From Alkalihalobacterium alkalinitrilicum (lineage in GTDB: Bacteria; Bacillota; Bacilli; Bacillales; Bacillaceae_F): a stretch of DNA of 64,000 nt. The notes beneath the pieces are model-generated. The model saw nothing but the letters and a program-made list of their open reading frames with translations. It made no database searches and was not told the DNA's origin. The position numbers and the translations under genes were made by a program. Shown piece by piece: positions 8,096-15,942 of this stretch (positions within the stretch are counted from its first letter, which is position 1; every line of letters begins with the position of its first letter). The DNA lies in contig NZ_KV917368.1 of NCBI RefSeq assembly GCF_002019605.1, forward strand, positions 4,106,519 to 4,170,518, written 5' to 3'.

Positions 8096-8180
8096 ATAAG
8101 GAGGTTTACCTATTGTCTGTTTCTGTAAGTAGTATCGGGCTAAAAGGGTTAGAAGGGTATGTGATACAGGTGGAAGTTCA
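7939..8180 (+). repeat. 242-bp direct repeat, copy 2
   Basis: Downstream partner of 6891-7132. This copy continues into the intact comM gene, so it is the ancestral RAYT-comM junction, or the one that kept comM. Confidence 0.9.
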
Positions 8181-9594
8181 TTTGTTACCTGGAATGGAGT
8201 CCATGCATATTGTCGGTCTTCCTGATGCATCCGTAAAGGAATCAAGGGAACGAGTAATGGCGGCACTTCATTCATTAGGAATCAGCCTTCCTGAAAAGAA
8301 AATCATTGTTAATTTATCTCCGTCTGAGCAGAAAAAGAATGGTCCTTTTTTTGATTTGGCGATGGCCGTTGGGATTTTAAAGTCGATTGGAAAAATTGAA
8401 GCTAGTATCCCGCGTCATGCGGCTTTTCTAGGTGCATTGTCACTTGATGGGTCTGTACGCTCGGTCACAGGAATTCTACCTGCTGTGTTAGCGGCTAAAA
8501 AGGAGAACATCCAAACGGTTTATTTAGCCTATGATCCTACTTTACCTTTATCGCTCATTGATGGAATTGAATTACGTTTTGTTGAGCATTTATCAGAAGT
8601 GTTAGATTCGCTAGCGGGTCATGGTACCCTTATGGCCCCAACGCGAGTTGCAGAGAAAGCGACTGAAATGGTGTATGAGCAAGACTTTTCATATATTACG
8701 GGACATAAGGGTGCAAAACGTGCCTTAGAAATTGCGGCTGCTGGAGGGCATAATGTTCTTATGTCAGGGCCACCTGGGTGTGGAAAAAGCCTACTTGCTG
8801 ATACTTTTCCTACGATTTTCCCGCCATTATCGAAAGAAGCCCAGCTTGAAGTCATTAGCTTATACCAATTAGCAGGGAGCAGCTACGTTTCTTCTTCAAT
8901 ACCGCCGTATCGACATCCCCATCATTCTTCCTCAGCCGTTGCCATTATTGGAGGAGGAACTAACCCTAAGCCAGGTGAAATTTCCTTAGCTCATCGCGGT
9001 ATTCTTTTTCTTGATGAATTAGCAGAGTTTTCGCGGAAAACGCTCGATATGTTACGTCAGCCACTAGAAACGGGGAAAGTAACGATTAGTCGTGTTCACT
9101 CGACGGTTACGTATCCCGCCGACTTTTTATTTATCGGTGCGATGAACCCTTGTCCATGTGGTTATTTAGGTTCAAAAACTCATTATTGTACGTGTACACC
9201 AAAGCAAGTAAAAGCTTATCAAACTCGCGTATCTGGTCCAATTAAAGATCGAATGGATATCTTACTCGCATTACAGCCTGTTGATCTGCACAGAAGGGAG
9301 GAAGAAGAGACATCGGCTGTGATAAGAGATCGTGTCATCATGGCAAGACAAAGTCAGTATGAAAGGTACGATAAGGAGATGACAAATGCAAACGTAACGA
9401 TGGAGTTACTGAATAAAGTGAGTCCACTTACTACGCGCCAGCAGCTTTTATTACAAGAAGGGATTTCAACCCATCACTGGAGCAACCGTGTTCAAATCAA
9501 GATCATTCGCTTAGCACGAACGATTGCTGATTTAGAAGGGGAGATGTCGATTACTGATGAGGCACTGGTCGAAGCAATGACGTATCGACGCTGA
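8113..9594 (+). CDS. comM: ComM/YifB family Mg-chelatase-like AAA+ ATPase
   Basis: 493 residues, TTG start behind AAGGAGG. The N-terminal ChlI-like domain (residues 20-170, MHIVGLPDASVKESRERV; VNLSPSEQKKNGPFFDLAMA) precedes an AAA+ core: Walker A GPPGCGKS at 219-226, Walker B GILFLDELAEF near 297, then MNPCPCGYLG with a cysteine cluster and an arginine-finger region. ComM is a hexameric branch-migration helicase that promotes integration of transforming DNA in Gram-negative bacteria; the role in Bacillus is less clear. Full length. It converges with a cassette that carries a ComK-like gene, an interesting neighbour for a competence-linked ATPase. Confidence 0.93.
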   Translation: MSVSVSSIGLKGLEGYVIQVEVHLLPGMESMHIVGLPDASVKESRERVMAALHSLGISLPEKKIIVNLSPSEQKKNGPFFDLAMAVGILKSIGKIEASIPRHAAFLGALSLDGSVRSVTGILPAVLAAKKENIQTVYLAYDPTLPLSLIDGIELRFVEHLSEVLDSLAGHGTLMAPTRVAEKATEMVYEQDFSYITGHKGAKRALEIAAAGGHNVLMSGPPGCGKSLLADTFPTIFPPLSKEAQLEVISLYQLAGSSYVSSSIPPYRHPHHSSSAVAIIGGGTNPKPGEISLAHRGILFLDELAEFSRKTLDMLRQPLETGKVTISRVHSTVTYPADFLFIGAMNPCPCGYLGSKTHYCTCTPKQVKAYQTRVSGPIKDRMDILLALQPVDLHRREEEETSAVIRDRVIMARQSQYERYDKEMTNANVTMELLNKVSPLTTRQQLLLQEGISTHHWSNRVQIKIIRLARTIADLEGEMSITDEALVEAMTYRR

Positions 9595-9624
9595 TGTTTA
9601 TTAAGGAATCGTCCTAGAGCTTTC

Positions 9625-10470
9625 TTACCTCACTAACCACTGCCCCCAAGATTTTTCTTCAGCTGTCCTCTTTCTTTTTTCCACCGCTAGTTTCCCAACT
9701 ACTGTTCCGTAAAAATACTGAATGAAACTCGTTTTTATGAAATTTTGCTTATACTTATAGATCGTTTCCTTGAAGGCTTGTATGATTGGCGGGAGTAAGG
9801 TCTCGATCGGTTGTGCAAACTTCATGGAACGGTAAGCCATTGTGATTCGATCCCATAGGGAACAAATGTCCTTAGCTCGATTAAAGAAGGGCTTGACGGT
9901 TTTGACGAATGGTTCAGGGACATAAGACGGGACAAACGTATGGTTAAGTGCTTCAAGTGTGATTTCTGAATTTAGTTTTGATGATTGACGAAGATCTTTA
10001 TCTTTATGCTCTTTAGTTTTAAATAAAGGAGCTTTCGGTGCTTTTTCCAGTGTTGGATTGCTTGGTGTATCTGGTCTTTTAGCTCCTTGACGGTCTGTCA
10101 ATTGTTGGTCGTGTGCTCCGTCAAAGTGGTGAAAGACATAAACGTTATGAGAGTAACCACCGTTTTGCCTGGTGGTGTGATGAATGCTAATAATACCAAG
10201 TTTTTTTGCTTTTCGCAGCATACGCTCAAAGGTCGAGCGAGAGATCACGCCATTATTGGTTTGAGCGGCTTGAACGAGTTTGCAAATTCTTGCGTTACAG
10301 ATGCCAGGTATTTTTACGCTGTATTGAATTAACGTTAATAGAGCCACCCGTTCTCCTTTTGTGAAGCGGTCCTCGTACTGTTTCCTTACTTTTTTCATTG
10401 TTTCATTGAATTGTTTGACGGAGCGGAATTTGCTTAAGTGAGCGAATTGATCGATATGGCCAGATTTCAC
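9625..10470 (-). CDS. Winged-helix protein of unknown function (cassette copy 1)
   Basis: 281 residues, GTG start seven bases after AAGGAGG. Residues about 30-115 look like a replication-initiator-type winged helix (TKGERVALLTLIQYSVKIPG; GVISRSTFERMLRKAKKLGI; SIHHTTRQNGGYSHNVYVFH). A charged Pro/Lys linker follows, then a second conserved helical block (FVKTVKPFFNRAKDICSLWD; AFKETIYKYKQNFIKTSFIQ). No enzymatic motif is seen. It is the third gene of an Xre-ComK-like-HTH cassette and has a close paralogue at 17344. Candidate DNA-binding effector or replication-type protein; true role unknown. Confidence 0.75.
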   Translation of the reverse strand: MKSGHIDQFAHLSKFRSVKQFNETMKKVRKQYEDRFTKGERVALLTLIQYSVKIPGICNARICKLVQAAQTNNGVISRSTFERMLRKAKKLGIISIHHTTRQNGGYSHNVYVFHHFDGAHDQQLTDRQGAKRPDTPSNPTLEKAPKAPLFKTKEHKDKDLRQSSKLNSEITLEALNHTFVPSYVPEPFVKTVKPFFNRAKDICSLWDRITMAYRSMKFAQPIETLLPPIIQAFKETIYKYKQNFIKTSFIQYFYGTVVGKLAVEKRKRTAEEKSWGQWLVR

Positions 10471-10578
10471 GGGGGTGCCTCCTTGTTTCGATTGAAGTGG
10501 ATTGGTTGGTTAGGATTAATTGGCTGGTGCTGTTCTTTGATATGAGGTGATTGATTAAGCTGATGACATGATGACAGA

Positions 10579-10615
10579 GTTAGCTTGTTCAATGAAAAAA
10601 GATGGACAAGCTAAC
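10579..10615. promoter_or_regulatory. Inverted repeat between ComK-like and winged-helix genes
   Basis: GTTAGCTTGT at 10579-10588 and its exact complement at 10606-10615 around a 17-base loop. It lies in the gap of cassette copy 1 and is absent from copy 2. It occupies the place where the longer ComK C-terminus is encoded in copy 2. Confidence 0.5.
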
Positions 10616-10641
10616 CCATTTTAGGTTGTTCACGCGTAAAG

Positions 10642-11121
10642 TTAGCTAAAGCTCGGATAATGCGTAAAACGTGTCATGCAGTATGAGGTGCGCTGGAGTT
10701 GTTTTTCTATCGTATAGTAAGAGACATGAAGTAATAGTTCTTTACTGTCTATAAAAGTGATAATGGTGTGGGATGGGGCATCGGGATGGCGGTGGATCGA
10801 CTTGATGTGATGATAGAAAAGCCAGTGGCATTCATACAACTTCGGGGAATGGGTCGGAAACGCATAAATTTGTTCGTGTGGAAGCACGGGAATCGGAACT
10901 TTACTGTTGACCCCTGTTTTATGAGTAACAGCTGCGCGTCTACCGTTGTAGTCGGCACCGCCTTCTAAACAAGCTTCTTTGATCAGCTGCAGCGGCGTCT
11001 TTTTTACATAATAGCGTTGATCTTCTTCCCAGACGGTCGTTTGATAGTCGTTGTGGTAAGCAGGGAGGAGGGCAGACGTGGCTTTGTTGATTTCGTAGTG
11101 ATCGAGGATGATTTCAGTCAT
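10642..11121 (-). CDS. ComK-like competence transcription factor, C-terminally short (copy 1)
   Basis: 159 residues, ATG seven bases after AAAGGAG. The ComK pattern is clear: YEINKAT near the start, TPLQLIKEACLEGGADYNGRRAA (ComK: PLQIVDRSC...GR-A), VPIPVLPHEQIYAFPTHSP, then HHIKSIHRHPDAPSHTIITF and VSYYTIEKQLQRTSYCMTRF. ComK binds A/T-rich K-boxes as a tetramer and switches on DNA-uptake genes. The protein stops about 39 residues before the end of the paralogue at 18233 and of typical ComK (about 190 residues), so activity is uncertain. Confidence 0.85.
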   Translation of the reverse strand: MTEIILDHYEINKATSALLPAYHNDYQTTVWEEDQRYYVKKTPLQLIKEACLEGGADYNGRRAAVTHKTGVNSKVPIPVLPHEQIYAFPTHSPKLYECHWLFYHHIKSIHRHPDAPSHTIITFIDSKELLLHVSYYTIEKQLQRTSYCMTRFTHYPSFS

Positions 11122-11161
11122 TTTGGGGGCTCCTTTATGGGGGGAATTTTTTGAAGGATAA

Positions 11162-11225
11162 AAACTGAAAAGGGGACGAATGAAAATGAGTAATATTACG
11201 TCACTTAATCCCCGTTTTTCAGTTA
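11162..11225 (-). terminator. Hairpin downstream of the Xre gene
   Basis: AACTGAAAAGGGGA near 11164 pairs with TCCCCGTTTTTCAGTT at 11209-11224. Read leftward the stem is followed by TTTTTATCC, so it can terminate the Xre transcript before the ComK-like gene. Confidence 0.55.
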
Positions 11226-11272
11226 GAATGAATAACTCGAAGGAAAACGAGAGTAGAAGGTAGATATCCTTT

Positions 11273-11539
11273 CTACTCCTCTTTCTTCATTCTGTCGATA
11301 TCTTCTATTACTTTGTCTTCTACTTCCTTACAAAGGACGGAAGAATACGTATCAAGCGCTCTTGCTATACTAAAGAGTACATCGAAAGTAGGGTTTCTTA
11401 GTCCTCTTTCAATATCGCTAATGTAAGTATCGTCCAGATTAGCTTCTTCAGCTAATTTTTTTTGTTTCATTCCTTTATGTAACCTTCTTAATTTAATAAC
11501 TTCCCCTAACGCATTATAAAGAATCGGATTTTTCTTCAA
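11273..11539 (-). CDS. Xre-family helix-turn-helix regulator (cassette copy 1)
   Basis: 88 residues, TTG start after AAGGAG. A single HTH_3 domain fills residues 14-70 (KLRRLHKGMKQKKLAEEANL; DDTYISDIERGLRNPTFDVL), with a charged tail. It resembles small SinR/Xre repressors. It is the first gene of the leftward Xre-ComK-like-HTH cassette and the natural candidate for controlling it. Confidence 0.85.
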   Translation of the reverse strand: MKKNPILYNALGEVIKLRRLHKGMKQKKLAEEANLDDTYISDIERGLRNPTFDVLFSIARALDTYSSVLCKEVEDKVIEDIDRMKKEE

Positions 11540-11989
11540 TGGAAAGCTCCTTTTTAAACAAATTATTGAATTTGCTTAATAGGAGATGAATAGATGATAG
11601 TCGAAGTAGAGGGAGAAAATGTAAAATACAGAAAGTTAGTTCAAAAGTAATGAAGCTATTTTCCTTTATTATTATGTAATAATCGAACATCGAGGAACAT
11701 AGACGATAGTCGAAGTTTGATTAAGAGATTGTAAAGATGGAAGAAGTCTCCTAGTTTGTAAAGTCACAGTGACAACACGAAATTTGGCTAATGTTAATAG
11801 GTTGGAAAATCTCTTGAAAAAACGAATTAATAGGCAACTAGTAAAGAAGCAACTGCATTCCTCTTAGATTGAAAAGATTAAACAGAAGAACTCCATATCA
11901 CAATGACGACTCGGAGATTGACTCAGTAGTCTAGTCGACTAAAATATAAGTGATAGACCAAATATGAAAAAAGCGTAGGTGCAAAAGGA
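11540..11989. other. Intergenic region with repeat fragments
   Basis: 450 bases with no convincing gene. It contains a degenerate TCACAGTGAC repeat (11763-11789). The segment GATAGTCGAAGT occurs twice (11597 and 11706), so it may be built of decayed repeats. Confidence 0.4.
11763..11789. repeat. TCACTGTGAC-family repeat, copy C1
   Basis: GTCACAGTGACAACACGAAATTTGG: palindromic TCAC-A-GTGA followed by the degenerate CCCCGAA-TTTG tail typical of this family. Confidence 0.55.
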
Positions 11990-12553
11990 ATGTCCATCTG
12001 TGATCATTGCAAGGAACTAGAAGCGAAGATAATACTTACTTATGAGCAGGGAACAGAACACTTATGTTTTCGTTGTTATAATAAGATGATGGAAGAAGAG
12101 CTTGGGATGGAACTCGAGTCTCACCCTGACTCGTTTTCTGTAACTGATTTTGCAGGGGTTAGTAGGTCCTTTGTTATAACTTCCCGGCTTAATCCTATGG
12201 GGATCTACCTTGAAGCTGAGGAAAATACAGAAGATGGTTACAAGTTTGCTGTATATGGTGAAATAGACTGCAATCAATCTGGATTACTTAATCAACTGCT
12301 GGATAAAGTAATGCGTGGAGTGAGTACATCCTATCTTACAACCACTACTTTTCCGAGCGGACGACATATAGAGTCCATTGCAGAAGGTAAACTCATTGGC
12401 AGATTAGATTATGACGAAACCAATGAAGATACACCTTTGGTTATCGTTGATGGAAAAGCTTATACATGGGAGCAACTCGGTAGAATGGTTAGAGCATTTG
12501 AAGGTTTTCAATTTCAACTAAAAATGGTTGATATGACGGATGATGTGGAATGA
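11990..12553 (+). CDS. Hypothetical protein with N-terminal CxxC pair
   Basis: 187 residues. It starts MSICDHCKELEAK with a second CFRC near residue 26, a likely four-cysteine zinc ribbon. The rest is an acidic alpha/beta domain with no motif I recognise (SFVITSRLNPMGIYLEAEEN; GKAYTWEQLGRMVRAFEGFQ). Weak ribosome site. Proteins of this layout (short zinc ribbon plus DUF domain) occur in Bacillaceae accessory DNA. No function assigned. A REP-like unit follows its stop. Confidence 0.6.
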   Translation: MSICDHCKELEAKIILTYEQGTEHLCFRCYNKMMEEELGMELESHPDSFSVTDFAGVSRSFVITSRLNPMGIYLEAEENTEDGYKFAVYGEIDCNQSGLLNQLLDKVMRGVSTSYLTTTTFPSGRHIESIAEGKLIGRLDYDETNEDTPLVIVDGKAYTWEQLGRMVRAFEGFQFQLKMVDMTDDVE

Positions 12554-12570
12554 GGGATTCGGAGGGATTC

Positions 12571-12600
12571 GGGGTCTGTCTCCCACTAGAGTAAAGGGTT
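12571..12600. repeat. REP-like repeat copy 3
   Basis: GGGGTCTGTCTCCCACTAGA followed by GTAAAGGGTT, the REP core plus the GTAAAG tail seen at 29220 and 30054. Confidence 0.6.
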
Positions 12601-12642
12601 AAAGTAGCATAGTTTAAAAGGAAAAGTAAAATGTAAAAATAT

Positions 12643-12684
12643 ACAAACAAGGGATTGGTTTAATAATTCCAACCCCTTGTTTGT
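12643..12684. terminator. Strong hairpin followed by AT-rich run
   Basis: ACAAACAAGGG-ATTGG pairs with CCAA-CCCCTTGTTTGT. Likely the terminator of the 11990 gene and possibly bidirectional. Confidence 0.65.
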
Positions 12685-12701
12685 ATTCTTAAAAAATTTT
12701 T

Positions 12702-12800
12702 TTATTTGTAAATATCCCACGAGGGCCAAGGTCTAATACTATAATAATAAGCTCATCATTATGTATTCGATATAGTAAACGAAGAGAGTGGGTTTGAAGT
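12702..12800 (-). pseudogene. RelE-type toxin C-terminal remnant
   Basis: Minus strand reads a degraded RelE tail: YRIHNDELIIIVLDLGPRG followed by a frameshifted DIYK end. It is clearly homologous to the tail of the toxin at 15163-15415, whose version is PIHNNELIIIILDLGPRGDI. No intact front and no antitoxin nearby. Confidence 0.65.
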
Positions 12801-12990
12801 ATTTGTAGAATACTGGAGTGCTAAGCTATCATAAGTTTATCATTTCGCTTCTCTCCATAATTAAAAATAGAGCTATTTGTTATGTACGGATAACCAATCA
12901 ATTCATCTTCAATCATCGGATTCGTACAAGAGGAACTCAAAAAGAATATCTAACCTGTATGTGGGAAAATTAAAATCAGGAGGGATTGAA

Positions 12991-13395
12991 TTGGAACATA
13001 GAGCAGGGTTTTGGATTCGATTTGTGGCTTTACTTATAGATAGTTTTATTTTAGGTATCGTTCAATTGATTATAACTTTTATTTTTAATGCATTTCTTGA
13101 CCCTGATACTGGAGATGTAATAACCTCAATCATAAGCTTATTCATTACATTTGCATATTTCGTTTGGTTTCAAGCCAAAAATAATGGACAAACATTCGGT
13201 AAAAAGCTAACGGGTATCCGTGTTGCTAATTTAGATGGCGAACAAGTGACAATAGGGAAAATGGCATTAAGAGAAATCATCGGTAAGACCGTTTCTACTT
13301 TAATACTTTTAATTGGTTTTTTAATGGCAGCGGGAAGACAAAAAAGAGCATTGCACGACTATATTGGTAAGACGGTTGTCATAAGAGCTGAATAA
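12991..13395 (+). CDS. RDD-family membrane protein
   Basis: 134 residues. The start is a TTG (12991) seven bases after CAGGAGGG; an in-frame ATG further up lacks a ribosome site. RDD pattern: HRAGFWIRFVALLIDSFILG with Arg-Asp in the first helix, a second helix with FVWFQAKNNGQTFGKKLTGI, and RALHDYIGKTVVI at the end. RDD proteins are small polytopic membrane proteins, some linked to ion transport. A terminator follows, then the M48-ankyrin gene. Confidence 0.85.
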   Translation: MEHRAGFWIRFVALLIDSFILGIVQLIITFIFNAFLDPDTGDVITSIISLFITFAYFVWFQAKNNGQTFGKKLTGIRVANLDGEQVTIGKMALREIIGKTVSTLILLIGFLMAAGRQKRALHDYIGKTVVIRAE

Positions 13396-13397
13396 AA

Positions 13398-13432
13398 AAT
13401 AACCTTTCCTCATCGTCAGGAAAGGTTATTTT
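13398..13432 (+). terminator. Terminator after RDD gene
   Basis: AATAACCTTTCCT and complement AGGAAAGGTTATT, loop CATCGTC, then TT. It starts three bases after the stop. Confidence 0.8.
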
Positions 13433-13449
13433 AAAAGGAGGATTGTATC

Positions 13450-14727
13450 ATGGACAAACCACTTCTTGTACATAAACATGAGAATTTAATGTATGGTGTC
13501 TGTGTCTTAATTAGTATAACTTTGGTTATATATTTACTTCTCTCAATTATTGGTGCCCTCATTTTATTCATTGTCGGTCTTGTTTCATTTTTTTCCCATG
13601 CAATTTCTATGTCTCATATCCAAGTAAACGGTGTTAGGTTAAAAGTAAATCAATTTCCTGAATTATATAACAGAGTTGAAGAAATCAGTAGCAAAATGGA
13701 ATTATCCAAACTTCCAGAAGTTTATATTGTTGAGTCTGGTGGTTTGTTAAACGCCTTCGCAACAAAGGTATTTAGTTTTTTAGGTAAAAATATAGTTGTT
13801 CTTTACTCCGATTTTGTTGATATTTGCCTTAAATCTAATGGAAATGAAATTGATTATGTCATTGCTCACGAACTTGCTCATATAAAAAGAAATCATATTA
13901 GAAAATTTTTCTTTATTTTTCCTGCTTTATGGATTCCATTTATCGGGACAAGCTATTCAAGAATGGCTGAATATACTTGTGACCGAATGGCAGCATATTA
14001 TACCGAGAAACCTGAAGATGCTATTAAAGGGTTGTTAGTTTTAGCAGCTGGAAGACGATTATATAAAGGAGTTAATTTAAAGGAATACCTAGAACAATAC
14101 AACGATAAAAAAGGTCTATTTGTAACACTAATGGAATTACTCTCTACTCATCCCCCTATTCCTAAAAGGATACAAGAAATTGAAAATTTAATGTATGGAA
14201 AGCCAAGCGTTTCCCTAATCAACAGAAAGAAACAAACTTTCGCTATTTTATTTTTAGTATTTTTTTTACTTCCAATAATAGTAGGCGGAGTTGCTTTTGC
14301 TGGATTTATGGCAATGGAACATTTTAATACCTTTGATGACTTTCTATTTGAATACACCCCTTTAATGGAAGCGACAGGGGATGGGGACACCGAAAGAGTA
14401 ATTGAACTAATACATGCTGGAGAAGATCCAAATGAGATGAATGAGTTTGGAGAAAGCCCTCTTTTTATAGCAGTAATGCATGAAGATATAGAAATCATTA
14501 AAATTTTATTGGAGAATGGAGCTGATCCTAATATACAAGATCCAGAGGGGTGGGCTCCTCTTATGTCAGCAGTTTATACTGAGAATATTGAAGTAAGTAC
14601 AATCTTACTGGAAGCAGGAGCTGACCCACTAATAATGGATGATTATGGAATGACGGCGATTGATTATGCAAAAGAAATCGGCAATAATGATTTTATCCGT
14701 CTGACCAATTCTTTTATAAGTGATTAG
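13450..14727 (+). CDS. M48-type membrane metallopeptidase fused to ankyrin repeats
   Basis: 425 residues, ATG behind AAGGAGG. Two N-terminal helices (18-50) precede an M48/Ste24-HtpX-like peptidase with the zinc motif HELAH at 140-144 and the downstream glutamate segment RMAEYTCDRMAAYY. A further transmembrane helix (about 262-288) is followed by three ankyrin repeats (about 308-420: TPLMEATGDGDTERVIELI; SPLFIAVMHEDIEIIKILL; APLMSAVYTENIEVSTILLE). Depending on topology, the ankyrins could select or regulate substrates. This fusion is uncommon. Probably monocistronic, with a REP-like unit just after the stop. Confidence 0.9.
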   Translation: MDKPLLVHKHENLMYGVCVLISITLVIYLLLSIIGALILFIVGLVSFFSHAISMSHIQVNGVRLKVNQFPELYNRVEEISSKMELSKLPEVYIVESGGLLNAFATKVFSFLGKNIVVLYSDFVDICLKSNGNEIDYVIAHELAHIKRNHIRKFFFIFPALWIPFIGTSYSRMAEYTCDRMAAYYTEKPEDAIKGLLVLAAGRRLYKGVNLKEYLEQYNDKKGLFVTLMELLSTHPPIPKRIQEIENLMYGKPSVSLINRKKQTFAILFLVFFLLPIIVGGVAFAGFMAMEHFNTFDDFLFEYTPLMEATGDGDTERVIELIHAGEDPNEMNEFGESPLFIAVMHEDIEIIKILLENGADPNIQDPEGWAPLMSAVYTENIEVSTILLEAGADPLIMDDYGMTAIDYAKEIGNNDFIRLTNSFISD

Positions 14728-14743
14728 AGCGGATTCGCGGATT

Positions 14744-14768
14744 CGGGGTCTGTGACCCCTACTCAACT
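14744..14768. repeat. REP-like repeat copy 4
   Basis: GGGGTCTGTGACCCCTACTC, a variant palindrome 17 bases after the M48 stop. Confidence 0.6.
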
Positions 14769-14843
14769 AATAATTACCATTAATGATTTTGATAATGGTA
14801 ACTCATCTTAAAAAATGAAGTCTTAAGAAAAAGGATGGGACAA

Positions 14844-15002
14844 ATGAAGGAAAAAGAAAAGATGGACAACACTGAACCGACGATTGCAACTGGAATTGAC
14901 GACGATGAGGAGTTAAGTAGAGAGGCTACAAAGGAAGATGTTGAAAAAGGAGATTATACAAAAGTTGTAACACTCTCTTGGGATGAAGATCCGCAAGACT
15001 AA
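14844..15002 (+). CDS. Small acidic protein (52 aa), unknown
   Basis: ATG ten bases after AAGGATGGG. The product is MKEKEKMDNTEPTIATGIDD followed by DEELSREATKEDVEKGDYTK and VVTLSWDEDPQD. Very acidic with no membrane segment. A clean terminator lies 19 bases after the stop, which supports a real gene. No family recognised. Confidence 0.6.
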   Translation: MKEKEKMDNTEPTIATGIDDDEELSREATKEDVEKGDYTKVVTLSWDEDPQD

Positions 15003-15020
15003 TTTAATTCAATAACATTA

Positions 15021-15059
15021 AAAAAGAGCCGAACAGTTTATTAATCTGTAGGCTCTTTA
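15021..15059 (+). terminator. Terminator after small acidic gene
   Basis: AAAAAGAGCC and GGCTCTTTAG around a 20-base loop containing its own weak pairing. Confidence 0.7.
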
Positions 15060-15066
15060 GAATCTG

Positions 15067-15113
15067 TTACTGTGACACCCCGAAAAATCTTGTTTCACGA
15101 AATGTTTCACGAA
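15067..15113. repeat. TCACTGTGAC-family repeat, copy C2
   Basis: TTACTGTGACACCCCGAAAA then ATCTTGTTTCACGAAA with a second TGTTTCACGAA half. A full member with the TTGTTTCAC tail. Confidence 0.7.
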
Positions 15114-15162
15114 AAAAATCAGTCCATACTCACCAGTTTAGTGAAATGGTCTGATTTATACA

Positions 15163-15415
15163 TCATTTATAAATATCTCCACGAGGTCCAAGATCGAGAA
15201 TAATGATAATCAATTCGTTATTATGTATCGGTACGAATTCGATAATCATCATGATCGGATCCTTCTAAAGGTTTTACATTTTGTATAGCGAAAGGGTTTT
15301 CGCAAAGTTGACTAATAACTTCATTGACCCTTGTTTTTAATTTAGGGGGTAATTTTTCATAATACTTTGCAGCTGGTTTCCTAATTTTCACTCTAAATTT
15401 AGGCACGTACGTCAT
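15163..15415 (-). pseudogene. RelE-type toxin with internal deletion and frameshift
   Basis: ATG at 15415 opens MTYVPKFRVKIRKPAAKYYE, a standard RelE start, and reads to SDHDDYRIRTDT then a stop. The expected C-terminus continues in another frame as IIEFVPIHNNELIIIILDLG ending GDIYK at 15163. The join shows loss of about seven codons with a frame change at GATTATCGAATTC, probably a deletion between short repeats. The last strand and its catalytic-side residues are therefore not made. The upstream antitoxin remains intact. Confidence 0.8.
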
Positions 15416-15629
15416 CCCAATCAACGAGATCATCGTTTTCAATATCAATATTTGATTGCTTTAATATTTCCTTCTCTCGATCTGTTAATGGAGAATTATC
15501 TGCTTCAATCGTAGTTTCCTTTTCATGGTCTTTTTCAATAACAACCTTAATAAGGTCATAAACCAACTTTGTGTCACGTTCATTTACAAGGTCTATCAGT
15601 GTATGAAGGTCTTCTTTTCGAATACTCAT
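15399..15629 (-). CDS. Antitoxin partner of the broken RelE toxin
   Basis: 76 residues, acidic, MSIRKEDLHTLIDLVNERDT onward, ending DLVDWDDVRA. It overlaps the toxin start by 17 bases, the normal coupling of such pairs, and a GGAG precedes the ATG. The frame is fully open while the toxin is broken. Likely neutralises related RelE toxins or now has no partner. Confidence 0.7.
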   Translation of the reverse strand: MSIRKEDLHTLIDLVNERDTKLVYDLIKVVIEKDHEKETTIEADNSPLTDREKEILKQSNIDIENDDLVDWDDVRA

Positions 15630-15710
15630 TAGACCACTCCTTAAACAGGTTTATTTATCATTATTATAAACAATAAAGCTTTTATTTGGAATACATCATT
15701 GGATCTCCCC

Positions 15711-15877
15711 CCTCCGAAAAATCTTGTTTCACAGAATGATTCACGCTGGTGTAAGGAATTTCAACTAGGCGTAGTGAGTTCTGCCCTTACTGTTTAGATG
15801 AATAATGAGAGTGGGGGGAATGTGAACTTTAACTCCCTACCAGGTAAGGCAACCTTGTTGTGAATCCAGGACGAAGT
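15711..15877. repeat. Composite non-coding repeat, copy A
   Basis: Begins with a decapitated TCACTGTGAC-family unit (CTCCGAAAAATCTTGTTTCA) and continues from 15741 in a 136-bp block (GCTGGTGTAAGGAATTT, TAGATGAATAATGAGAG, GGAATGTGAACTTTA, CAGGACGAAGT). The same block recurs at 19457-19596 with blocks conserved and spacers diverged. No open frame covers it. Conserved blocks between variable spacers suggest a structured RNA or a non-autonomous element. Confidence 0.65.
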
Positions 15878-15888
15878 TTAATGTCCCC

Positions 15889-15935
15889 CCAAAACGTAAA
15901 CAAGGTTCAAATCAGGCCTAGGTAAGCTGATTTTG
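15889..15935. repeat. AAAACGTAAA-GGTTCAAATCAGG repeat, copy 1
   Basis: CCAAAACGTAAACAAGG then TTCAAATCAGGCC and a TAAGCTGATT arm. It recurs at 62357-62403. AATCAG...CTGATT can fold. Here it directly abuts a 5'-truncated RAYT, so it may derive from RAYT-mobilised DNA. Confidence 0.6.
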
Positions 15936-15942
15936 GATTAAA

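Noticed and set aside
15741-15877. Group II intron fragment
   Set aside because: No domain V-like hairpin, no intron-encoded reverse transcriptase and no recognisable 5' boundary.
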